Origin: Terfezia claveryi
Taxonomy: Eukaryota > Ascomycota > Pezizomycetes > Pezizales > Pezizaceae
NCBI GenBank assembly: GCA_015179025.1
Contig: WHUX01000725.1
Span: 1-12,660 of the forward strand
Length of the DNA: 12,660 nucleotides
Reading direction: 5' to 3'
Shown: in pieces, positions 1 through 7,870 of the stretch
Numbering within the stretch: position 1 is the stretch's first letter
Layout: every line of letters begins with the position of its first letter
Notes under the pieces: generated by a model
What the model saw: only the letters and a program-made list of their open reading frames with translations
Told to the model about the DNA's origin: nothing
Database searches by the model: none
Made by a program: the position numbers and the translations under genes

Positions 1-2231
1 GCTGCCGTAGTGGGAGATTTGGTTAGCCTAGTGCATCATTACATGGATTTTTGGAAAATTGAAATGTGAATCCTCGACTAGAACTTGATTCACTAAATAT
101 GAATATTCCTCCCTATCTTCCACTGCAAGTTGATCCTTTTGCACCACTGTACGTCTGTTTGCATCTGCCTCAAGGTTGCGACACTGATTCTGTTCCATTA
201 GCTGTTTCGACATCTCATCTACTCTGGCCTTTGCAGCTTTGCTAGCTCGATATCATCAAAAAACGTCCTTTGTGGCATGGAAGCATTGCAGATATTCCCA
301 CATATATTCTATGGTACTGTCGGTATGACCTCGATTTCTGGAGAGGAGCACAAAATTAGTCAGGTATCACATACAAGTGATTGCTTTCTTAAAATCTCAC
401 TCTTGGGCACCTGTCGGACGCGGTGTGTCTGTCTTGCAGTGTAGAGAAGCCGTGAAAACTCCCAAAATGACTCTTAGAATTGATCGCATTTTCTTGCTGG
501 AGAGTTGACTCAAAAGCCTATATGATTTTCGCGGGACGTGATTGCTAGGGTAATGAGGTAGTGAACTCCAAATATTATTGAATACGGGGAGTTTGTTATG
601 GATTTCTAAAAAACCCTTGATCCATTCCAGTAAATATTGCAGGTTCCTCAAAAGTATTGTATGAAGGATATCTGATGGAATGACTTCTTGTGGGACTACA
701 CTTTGAAGGGTCCATAATGTATTTTTGACAACTTTCACTCCTTTATCGTGAAGACTTCTAGCATCCGATTTGTTAACCCATTCCTAATATTTTTCAGCGT
801 TGCGCATAGGATATTCCTGAAACTGGCCTAGTTGGTCCTGAGGACATTCACATATTGGACACTTGGTAGTGTAAATCCCATGTATTATTACATTTTCCAT
901 ATGTTCTGCAAGCTAGCTAGCAACTCGGAAATAACATTTCTGGATTACCTTGTCAGCACAATTTATTTTCTGCCAATCCCGCGCAGCATCCAATAACGAA
1001 CACAAGATAAACCTAAGTAGATCATGCAAAACCTGAATTGACTCTTGCTCTTGTTTCTCTTGCGACCAGCCAGGGATTTTTTTGACTCGCTTGGGACTAT
1101 GAGGCAGTAGGGCAACCAGTATCCAGGCATAAGATATGGGTTTATTCCGAAACCTTGACTTGATGTTGCCCATGCTTATATATATGGGCCACACTTTGCC
1201 ATCACTAGAAAAATTTGTCAGATGGGTGGTATCGGACGCAAAAAGTACAGGAACCAATGTAGCACCCACTGGAAGTGTTATCTATGATCTGAAATCAATA
1301 ACCAAATTGTTGCCAAACGTAGTACCTACAAGTCATCAATAGGGCAATTGTATACCTATGTATCCCACCACCACAATGCAGTATTCATCTCTGTATAAAC
1401 CCACTCCTGCTGCATGTCGAAGTTCTTGACCGGGGCCCAGCATATGTATGCTGCAAATGATTTCCTATGCAGCAAGTACTTTAATGACGCCAAAATGTCC
1501 CAGTACTAGAACTCCGTATTCTTTACTAGATTGAAGTCTACGAACCTATTCTTCCACGGTGGATCGGTGATCATCTGGTCAATCTTCTGATACAAGGTAG
1601 AAGCTGATCGGAATGAAAACCTTGAACTGCCGTCCATTCTAAAGCTTTGTGTGTCTGAATTTCGCCCAAGGAAGTCATCCTTAAAGAATACGTCGATCTA
1701 AGCCTTTGGCATATACGTTTTGTATAGAAATCTTGCAAGTTTGAAATCTAGGGCATCTTGGAAAGGTTGAAAGAAATTGTACATTGGTTGCTTTTGTACA
1801 ACTAAGGGGTATGTAGAAATAACCTTGCCTGCTTCAAGGTCTGCAGGGAAATACATATCATCTGCAGTCGAACTGATGATGTCTATTTATTGACCAACCA
1901 TATCAGCATTGGCAGTGCAATCATAGGCAATTTCTTCTCGCAGTTCTTCCCGCAACTTCGTCTGATTTTGCACTGTAAAGTCAAGAAGGTCGAAGAAGAG
2001 GCGGCTTAACTCATCCTCAAAGTGGTTTTCATTTGTAGACTATGCTGCATCCGTTAGTTGCCCTCCGACATCCCAATGTTCTTTGCTTGTACTAGTTTCC
2101 GCTCTTTTTCGGGAATGCCGATAATTGGGATGTTGTTTCAACAAATAATTAGTGAGGGCGCCAGCTAATTTGAATACCTGGTTCCAAAATGGGCACGCAC
2201 CACCATAAGGTTGTACTGCGTCTGTTAACAT
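1..2231 (-). pseudogene. Plavaka-like fungal DNA transposase, degenerate, partial at left edge
   Basis: Remnant of a transposase of the fungal Plavaka type, which in intact elements would cut and paste the transposon in the nucleus. Read right to left: near 2180-2110 a decayed C2H2 zinc finger (spacing C-x2-C-x12-H-x4-H kept, second Cys now Trp, first His now Tyr); an open stretch 2039-1356 ending in WWWDT; then, after an intron, ITLPVGATLVPVLFASD and GKVWPIYISMGNI (1281-1160), which match the family's conserved LP.GAT..PV..ASDKTHL and WPVYLTIGNI blocks; a Cys-rich KCPICECP (about 855); ILHTILLRNLQYLLEWI (about 665) with the following LP.YP segment; and FNFPKIHVMMH (about 60). About 720 codons are present. 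Roughly a dozen stops interrupt it (most TAG, four TGA, one TAA), but no frameshift is needed once the intron is allowed. The true start may lie slightly right of 2231. The family call rests on remembered motif patterns, not a search. Confidence 0.8.
1282..1355 (-). other. Spliceosomal intron in the Plavaka-like transposase
   Basis: On the minus strand a 74-nt segment begins GTATAC and ends CATAG. The upstream frame (ending WWWDT plus a TAG that could be a former CAG) and the downstream frame (starting ITLPVGATL) differ by one phase. Removing exactly this segment joins them with no residue left over and gives the spacing expected between the Trp-rich motif and the LP.GAT motif in Plavaka transposases. 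The length is typical of fungal introns. No clean CTRAY branch site is obvious, so the acceptor (TAG here, or TTTCAG 7 nt earlier) is inferred from reading phase. Confidence 0.55.
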
Positions 2232-3345
2232 GTGAGTTATGTCTCAATAACCATCATTTGTGTTTGTGTTCACCCGTTTTCTTTTGGACGGTCTGTGTGT
2301 CACTCTTTAGGATGTTGTGTTTCCAAATGCATCATGAGCTTACCAGCTGTTTTAAAGGGCTGGCGGTAAAAAGAGCATGCACCAATCATTGTATGTGGGT
2401 TGAAGGAATTCATAGAATTTGAAGAGTAACCAAACTAGTGAAGAGTATGGTTATTCATTCTATTTAGTGGAGAACAACAATTAAGCGATAAGCATTTCCT
2501 CTATATGAAAGCTAGCCCAATCTAGTCTAGCCTAATTTAGGTTGCTTATTGCTTCTATGCATCCGTTTCAAATAGGACTGCATTTCCAAGCAATTGAAAC
2601 AAACTGGCTCTGTTAATCTGCTGACCCAGCTATATTCGGTTTAGAATACCCATTTGTAGGGGTTGCCTAGCTGGTTCGCCAACAGAGAAGTATTATGGAG
2701 GTCTACTTCTTAAACTAAACTTCATTTCTAGTTCTCACCAGTTATGTGACAGTTATTTGTTTGTTTTTGTAATGCCAACTCGCGACACTATTTAAGGTTG
2801 TTAACGCTCACTAAATGTCCGATACACTTCATTGCCAATAATATTTAGGCTAGATAATATTCCAATTTATAAACGTACATAGTAGTTACTCCTAGACTAG
2901 CTTGGTTACTCCATCATGTTGTCCTGTGCCAACAGGGGTGATATTTATGAACTTAATATTATCCAGACACAATGATATTCAAACAACTGGCCATCAGATA
3001 TTTGAAGTTATGAAACGAACTGGCACAGTCCAGCAGGTCATGAAGGCCAATGCTATAGTTATCATGGTTTTGAGCATAGTAGATACAGGATAGGCTTGTG
3101 TACATATAAAGGGCCTTCCCATTCATTAGGATGCTCAATCCAGTACATTGTGAGGAAACTATCTACATCACTCTTATATTGTACACATGAGAGGTTTTAA
3201 TCATGAGGTTTCTACAAAGTCGTTATTTTATCTGGTACTTAAGTTATTCCATCACCTAGTTAAGGTACGTCGCAAATCAGATATCAGACGAACTCATCCA
3301 ACTAATTCGGGTATTACCACATTAGGTAGTCAGTCACTGATTCAG
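2232..3345. other. Intergenic region between divergent pseudogenes
   Basis: About 1.1 kb separating the leftward transposase pseudogene from the rightward gene A. I see no protein of recognisable family on either strand; the short open frames here have no conserved motifs. It should contain both former promoters. TATAAAGGG at 3105-3113, about 290 bp before the gene A start codon, is the only TATA-like element I would point to. No transposon terminus or target-site duplication could be identified for the transposase. Confidence 0.5.
3105..3113 (+). promoter_or_regulatory. Candidate TATA box for gene A
   Basis: TATAAAGGG lies about 290 bp upstream of the gene A ATG at 3398. This is position and sequence only; the region is AT-rich and such matches are common by chance. 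Confidence 0.2.
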
Positions 3346-3346
3346 C

Positions 3347-3396
<50 letters not shown>
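3346..3396 (+). repeat. (CAA)17 microsatellite just upstream of gene A ATG
   Basis: Seventeen perfect CAA triplets (51 nt), preceded by one CAG. A reading frame through them would give polyglutamine, but that frame closes soon after (at 3468) with no recognisable sequence. The coding-like frame starts in another register, at the ATG two bases after the tract (3398). The tract is therefore more likely a 5' leader or plain microsatellite than a polyQ domain. It is uninterrupted although neighbouring coding sequence is heavily mutated, so it is probably a recent expansion. Confidence 0.9.
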
Positions 3397-3397
<1 letters not shown>

Positions 3398-3769
3398 ATG
3401 TCAAGAGCTACGGCAAAAGGGGATCAAATGGTTTCCCCTGTGAAAACCTAGCTAGGATGGGGAGATGACAACTTGGAGGAGTACTGTAAGTGGCGGAGAC
3501 ATCTCAAGGCATATACACATACAAAGGGAATAACTGGTAAGCATGGCACATCGGCTGCTGTTTGGGAAACATTTCAATAGCATGCCATCGACCCGACAAA
3601 TGGACTTCCTGCGTCCGCGCGCAAATTGTTGTTGACCCCTAAAGGGGATAAAGAGAGTGATAAAGCTAGAGAGAGATTCCACCATCTCTTGCTAGATTGT
3701 TTGAAAAAAGACCGGGAGACAGAAATCAAGAAGGGTTTAGCCTCAGCTAAATGAAAGAGGGAAAACGCC

Positions 3770-3824
3770 GTAAATGACTCAGAGGGGGATATAGGACGTC
3801 CGATTACACTTCTGTCTTACACAG
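3770..3824 (+). other. Intron in gene A
   Basis: A 55-nt segment starting GTAAAT and ending TTACACAG. The coding-like frame before it and the one after it differ in phase, and excising exactly this segment connects them. Length and splice-site sequences fit a fungal intron. I see no clear CTRAC-type branch site. Confidence 0.5.
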
Positions 3825-4688
3825 TTCGGGTTGCCATAATAGACCCGCCTTACAACAGGGATATCAACGCCATTAATAGAAGCTTTTTGCTGGACTAATG
3901 CCTGAAATAAGCAACTTGTGGCTTTAAGGAAAGTCACAATGGCCGAATAGATCGAAGGGATTCATCCGAGAATCCCTAATAGTAGGGTGGTTAGACTAAT
4001 CTATGGTGCACTGACAAAGCCACCACTTGATGGCACATAGCTAGAGGATATAGAATGAGTGACAATGGACGACGATTTGGTGAATTTTCTTGTAGTGGCA
4101 AATGGTGCATACAAGCCACTGCTGTTTCAGGTGCAACTGTCTAGGGTTGGCAGGGCCTATCAAAGCCCTGCCCCTAATGATCGGCCCTATTTTAGGCAAA
4201 ATGAGTTCGATATGTAGGCAGACCTCTTCAATCTTGTAGCGTCCGATTCTAAAAATGAACTCTACCTTATCAAGTTTGGGAGAAAGAAGCCCAAGGCTTG
4301 GCCATGGACCGACCACGGCTTCAAACACAGTAAGGCCAGATGTCGGAAGAAGATAGGTCAGTTTAAAGGTCAGCTTGTAGAGTACAAGAGACGTCACTAG
4401 GTATTTAAGGGACGTAAGAAGGGCGAAACCCTGGATTCAGACAATGAAGCCAGCTTCAGCTGGATGAAGTGGTTAAATCTACAGGATGGCAAGGCTTATA
4501 TGAGGGCATGTGCCCCAGCACATGCTGCAGCCAGGGCATTTGGGTGTTCCAATAATAAGAAAGCTGCGGAAAAGGTTACGATAGCAGCATTCGGAGGTCC
4601 ACCTTAGGAGGGGGACTTCAATGGGTAGTATTACCCTTCCGAGCTAGAGTCAGAGCTTGAGCATAAGTCAGGGCAGGAGCTAGTAGAT

Positions 4689-4718
4689 CCAGAGCCAGAG
4701 CCAGAGCCAGAGCCAGAG
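4689..4718 (+). repeat. (CCAGAG)5 hexanucleotide repeat in gene A tail
   Basis: Five perfect CCAGAG units lie in frame with gene A exon 2 and encode alternating Pro and Glu in the acidic C-terminal tail. A minus-strand open frame over this stretch reads as Leu/Ala/Pro-rich, which is only the complement of the repeat. Confidence 0.85.
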
Positions 4719-4742
4719 TCAGAAGCGGCAAATGATTTAGTA

Positions 4743-4832
4743 GGTGGGGATGAGGATGGGGAGGATTCAGCAGGTGGGGAAGAGGATAGGGAGGATTCAG
4801 CAAGTGGAGATAGGGATGGGGATGAATCTGGT
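4743..4832 (+). repeat. Three 30-bp tandem repeats in gene A acidic tail
   Basis: Units at 4743-4772, 4773-4802 and 4803-4832, each exactly 30 bp, differ by a few substitutions, with the third most diverged. Each encodes ten residues of the form GGDEDGEDSA. Because the unit is a multiple of three the expansion kept the frame, consistent with growth while the gene was still translated. Confidence 0.8.
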
Positions 4833-4835
4833 TAG

Positions 4836-5451
4836 AAGCAGACGGTCGATGTCTGATTTGGTAACTGCGAGGTTGGTAGACATGGGTGAGGATGTTGTTT
4901 TTTTTGTTCATAGCACAAAATAAATACGATGTGTTATTAGTCTCATGCCACTCCCTATGATAACGGCTTGGAAAGAGCCAATTTGTAAAGTTAGAGGATC
5001 TCTAGGCCGCTTAGCCTGAGGTGACACAGGCCCTTACACAATACTAAAGTACGGGAATCGCAGTTAGAGATAATTATTTGGTAAATGTATAGTCTAGTTG
5101 TAAATTGTCCTGACAGCAGGAGGTTGGTAAGGGCTCCTAGCATCTGATTAGTGTAGTGACTTGTCTGATAAAAGGTCTATAATATGTGACTGGCAGCCAT
5201 ATTAGGTTAGGTAAGGCTGATCATGCTTTATCTAATTGTTGCATATGATTCATCCTTGATATCAGAGAACGCAATACAGAAGAGGGACGAAGTGGTATAT
5301 AGCATAGGACCACTATATACCCCAAAGAAAACACACGAGACCTGTCCGATAATAGTCCTGTGCATTTTTACAAAATTTTCTATCACCTACTCCATGCTAG
5401 ACTATGGCCTATAGTTATGAAATTCTCTCTACTACATACTAGCTACCTACC
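4836..5451. other. Spacer between gene A and gene B
   Basis: About 600 bp without a convincing gene. A 63-codon open frame at 5223-5414 has no family motifs and I treat it as chance. The only structure I note is the inverted repeat at 5294-5321. If genes A and B were one transcription unit this would be an intron or linker, but gene A's acidic tail ending at 4835 followed by a good start context before gene B favours two genes. Confidence 0.45.
5294..5321. repeat. 9-bp perfect inverted repeat upstream of gene B
   Basis: GGTATATAG (5294-5302) and its exact complement CTATATACC (5313-5321) are separated by 10 nt, about 130 bp before the gene B ATG at 5452. It holds TATATA on both sides and could be a TATA region, a palindromic protein-binding site, or chance in AT-rich DNA. 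Confidence 0.5.
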
Positions 5452-6039
5452 ATGGATCAAGTCTAGTTTGAAATGCATCGTACTGCCAAACTCGCTGAGC
5501 CAACTCCTGACCACAAGAAACCCTCTGCGATGCATGGAACATGCAGTATATCCGATGAAGGACTCAGGCGGAAGAGGAGAGACCAGATGCATGAGCTAGA
5601 GGGCAATAAATGCCTGCGGTTCCAAGAACTCCTACAGGTTAGTGAGAATTATTAGAGTTTATTCATGATTGACCAGAAGCTGATAGAATTGACAAAGCAG
5701 GAGGAGAGTACAAGAGAAGATGGTAGGGAAATTACCGAAGTATCTGATGACTCTGAGTACGAAGAGGAAGAATGAAATTCTAGAGATGAGTCTGAATCAG
5801 ATGTAGTAGGGATCAGAGGACTTCCGAACAGTGGTCAGAAAAGCCGTTCATTCGCAGCAATTCCACCAAAGCTGTAAGGCCTTTACTACATACCCCAAAA
5901 CTAGGTTACGGACTATACTTTTTCCAAGTGTCCATTCCTAAGTGTATTGGATGTTATAAACCTGGTTGATAAAGCATGGGAAGGGGCTCAAGATCAGGAA
6001 AAGACTTACTTGAGGCGAACTAAGGCCTGTGACACATTG

Positions 6040-6086
6040 GTAGGCAGTTCACAACCTTTGTGCGTCCGATTGCTAACATGGAGTAG
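6040..6086 (+). other. Candidate intron 1 in gene B
   Basis: A 47-nt segment from GTAGGC to GAGTAG, with a CTAAC branch-like site 11 nt before its end. Removing it joins the frame ending ...TKACDTL to the one starting LKSMHLWHR. The donor is weak and the length is near the lower limit for fungal introns; a one-base deletion is the alternative. Confidence 0.35.
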
Positions 6087-6185
6087 CTAAAAAGCATGCA
6101 TTTGTGGCACAGGTCATATATTATGCACGAGTGTCACCAGAAGATCTTGTGGTTATACCGCCTTGATTTTCAGAGTAAGGAGGAG

Positions 6186-6235
6186 GTTGCGAAGAAAGTA
6201 GACTGGTTGTTGCATAAAGAATGATTTGTTTGCAG
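6186..6235 (+). other. Candidate intron 2 in gene B
   Basis: A 50-nt segment (donor GTTGCG; alternative donor GTAGAC at 6198) ending in a good acceptor TTTGTTTGCAG. Either donor converts the upstream frame into the downstream frame that carries VIYECFFWQ. No branch site is evident, so the case rests on phase and the acceptor. Confidence 0.3.
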
Positions 6236-6632
6236 AGAAGAACAATGAGAGGTTAGTATATTTCTGAAATTGATGAACAGACTCTAACAGAGCAGAAACA
6301 GACACTGGGACACCGATTTCGAGCTGCCGAAATTGTGACAGTCATCTATGAATGCTTCTTTTGGCAGCCCAAGATGAGAGGGAAGAGAGACAGCAAATTC
6401 TTCGACCACATCAACTCTGTATTAATTTGCTTAGTGGCATCAGCAATACAACATTACCTGAAGGAATTGAAAAGTAGGGAAGCCACTGAGGCCGTTGAAT
6501 TCAAGTATGAAACGGCAGCACGTAAGTGTATACTCCGGCGTCAAAAGTACAGACATCAAGAGTATGAATACTGACATGTTACAGCTTCCTTCCATCGACT
6601 TCTCAACACGTGGGGTCTATATGAGGAGAAGG

Positions 6633-6638
6633 TTAGGA
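6633..6638 (+). repeat. Target-site duplication TTAGGA, left copy
   Basis: TTAGGA abuts the CTAG end of the foldback element and is repeated exactly beyond the other CTAG end (7471-7476). Confidence 0.7.
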
Positions 6639-6812
6639 CTAGTGTGCGCATCAGCTCGAGTCGAAGTGAGTTTGGCAACTAATTTTCCAACTCGACCCCG
6701 ACTCGCACCAATGGCAATCCATGAGAAGACAACTCGCGCTGACTCGCCAGCTCCTCATGAGTACTCACCAAGCCCCTTTGTCTCGGGGAATAGGCTAGAA
6801 GCCTAGCTTTGT

Positions 6813-6948
6813 CACCCATATATACATGAAATTTGTGCATTCGCGGCTTATATATATACATGGAATTCATGCATTCACGGCTTATATATATACATGTAAA
6901 TCATGTATTCACGGCTTATATATATACATGGAGTTCGTGCATTCATGG
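6813..6948 (+). repeat. 34-bp minisatellite array, left arm (4 units)
   Basis: Units begin at 6813, 6847, 6881 and 6915, each exactly 34 bp, of the form CTTATATATATACATGG followed by AATTCATGCATTCACGG. The first unit begins CACCC instead of CTTAT. Units differ mainly by transitions. Confidence 0.85.
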
Positions 6949-6964
6949 CTAGTATATATCGAAT

Positions 6965-7275
6965 CCATATATATATAGAGGCTGTGAATTCCAGATTTAC
7001 ATATATATATAGAGGCTGCGAATAAACAATATAGAGGCCGTGCATGCATGAATTTCATGTATATATATAAGCTGCAAATTTACGAATTCCATATATATAT
7101 ATAAGCTGCGAATGCATGATTTCCATGTATATATATAAGCTGTGAATGCATGAATTCCATGTATATATATAAGCCACGAATGCATGATTTCCATGTATAT
7201 ATATCAGCCTCGAATGCATGACTTCTATGTATATGTATAAGCCGCGAAAGCATGATTTCCAGGTATATATGGGTG
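6965..7275 (-). repeat. 34-bp minisatellite array, right arm (about 9 units, inverted)
   Basis: The same unit on the opposite strand: outermost copy 7242-7275 (complement starts CACCCATATATACC), next 7208-7241, and so on toward the centre. About seven full-length units are clear, plus one shortened unit (around 7015-7036) and degenerate ones near the centre of symmetry at about 6960, where CTTATATA becomes CCTCTATA. The right arm has roughly twice as many units as the left. Confidence 0.75.
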
Positions 7276-7470
7276 GCGAAGTTAGGCTACTAGCCTATTC
7301 TACATAACCAAAAGGCTTGGCGAGTACTCATCGGCTACTCGGTGCTGGCCCGAGTTTTTCAGAGAATTGTCTAGCCAACTCGCCGAGTTGGAGGGTTGGG
7401 CAAAACTCAGCCGTCGGTGCGAGTCTTGGTGAGTCGGCGCAGGAAAAACTCGCCTCAGTGTGCACGCTAG

Positions 7471-7476
7471 TTAGGA
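7471..7476 (+). repeat. Target-site duplication TTAGGA, right copy
   Basis: Exact match to 6633-6638 immediately outside the right CTAG terminus. Deleting the element plus one copy rejoins gene B in the same frame (6632-6637 codons continue into ACG at 7476). Confidence 0.7.
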
Positions 7477-7870
7477 CGCTCATATTAGCTAATATCAAGG
7501 TGGACTTGTGAATTAGGATTGGTGGGTTTGACAAGAAAGCCGAAATGGAGGCAAGTGACTTGTGTGCAGTAGTAGAAGGGGCATCATACATCTTGGAGCT
7601 GCAGGAGAAATTGAAGAATACCATATTGGCACAAAACCTAGCAAGATCGGATGCCATCAGTGAGGAAATCAGAAGTCAAGGCGCTACAGGTACTGAAGAG
7701 GCTATTGGAAGATTAATGAAGATATAGGAGGTAGTCAATGGGAGGGGAGCCTAACTGACGTAGATCAGCCTGTGGAAGTCGACGACGATAAGGACTGGCA
7801 AGAATCACAGGTGGTCCACTAGAGTCTTGGTAGAATGAAATCAGCCTTGAAGGGTCTGATGTGGGATTAA

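Larger units (their letters stand above)
3398..4835 (+). pseudogene. Gene A: unrecognised two-exon protein, about 460 codons, nonsense-riddled
   Basis: I do not recognise this protein. Exon 1 (3398-3769) opens MSRATAKGDQ, continues DDNLEEYCKWRRHLKAY and then a charged, probably helical segment. Exon 2 (3825-4835) includes GIHPRIPNSRVVRLIYGALT, MDDDLVNFLVVANGAYKPLL, PKAWPWTDHGF, an Ala-rich segment (AHAAARAFG) and an acidic tail of Pro-Glu repeats followed by three GG.EDGEDSA-like repeats. Thirteen premature stops occur in frame: nine TAG (3449, 3578, 3840, 3948, 4038, 4215, 4398, 4605, 4626), three TGA (3752, 3903, 4056) and one TAA (3837). With the proposed intron no frameshift is needed. 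Several stops sit where Trp fits the local sequence, implying TGG to TAG/TGA. Coding character is inferred from long-range frame coherence and residue composition. The acidic tail suggests a nuclear or chromatin-associated protein, but that is a guess. Confidence 0.6.
6639..7470. mobile_element. 832-bp non-autonomous foldback/MITE-like element with 34-bp inner repeats
   Basis: The two halves are inverted copies. The ends match 10 of 12 (CTAGTGTGCGCA at 6639; complement of 7459-7470 is CTAGCGTGCACA) with two transition differences. Outer arms 6639-6812 and 7276-7470 are imperfect inverted repeats rich in ACTCG/CGAGT; inner arms are 34-bp arrays in opposite orientation. TTAGGA directly abuts both ends. 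It has no coding capacity: open frames inside are translations of the repeats. As single-stranded DNA or RNA it would fold into one long hairpin. Superfamily unknown: ends begin CTAG and the duplication is 6 bp, which I cannot assign; mobilisation by an unrelated transposase is expected. The adjacent Plavaka remnant is a candidate source only by proximity. Confidence 0.75.
5452..7870 (+). pseudogene. Gene B: unrecognised, possibly DUF6532-like protein, split by a foldback insertion
   Basis: Start chosen at 5452 (context taccATGG); the next in-frame Met is 5473. Order: basic segment LRRKRRDQMHELEG (about 5560); acidic run DDSEYEEEE (about 5750); VLDVINLVDKAWEGAQDQEK (about 5950); LKSMHLWHRSYIMHECH (6087 on); VIYECFFWQPKMRGKRDSKF then LICLVASAIQHYLKELKSRE (6335-6490); and, after the insertion, a likely coiled coil around ASYILELQEKLKNTILAQN (7580-7640), with a frame closing at TAA 7868-7870. 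The 6335-6490 block resembles the 'FF..PK..G' and 'ALV.TAI.H.LKE...G' pattern I associate with fungal DUF6532 proteins, a weak memory-based match. Stops include TAG at 5464 and 5653 and TGA at 5773, 6572 and 7509. Two frame changes can be explained by introns; one near 7690 cannot easily be. Confidence 0.55.

Noticed and set aside
3187..3468. 93-codon open frame with 18 glutamines as a polyQ protein
   Set aside because: Apart from the CAA tract it has no recognisable sequence, it stops soon after, and the coding-like frame of gene A begins in a different register right after the tract.
3398..4835. Reassigned UAG codon or stop-codon readthrough to explain many in-frame TAGs
   Set aside because: TGA and TAA stops also occur in the same frames, the neighbouring retrotransposon frames are not TAG-rich, and C:G-to-T:A mutation explains the bias more simply.
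4618..4911. Minus-strand Pro/Leu/Ala-rich open frame as a gene
   Set aside because: It is the complement of the gene A acidic-tail repeats, open only because of the repeat composition.
6679..7194. Tyr/Ile-rich minus-strand open frames as genes
   Set aside because: They are translations of the AT-rich 34-bp repeats and outer arms of the foldback element; the periodic residues follow the DNA repeat.
7317..7657. Open frames across the right end of the foldback element on both strands
   Set aside because: They mix element arm and gene B sequence across the insertion boundary; the real signal is the gene B frame resuming at 7476.
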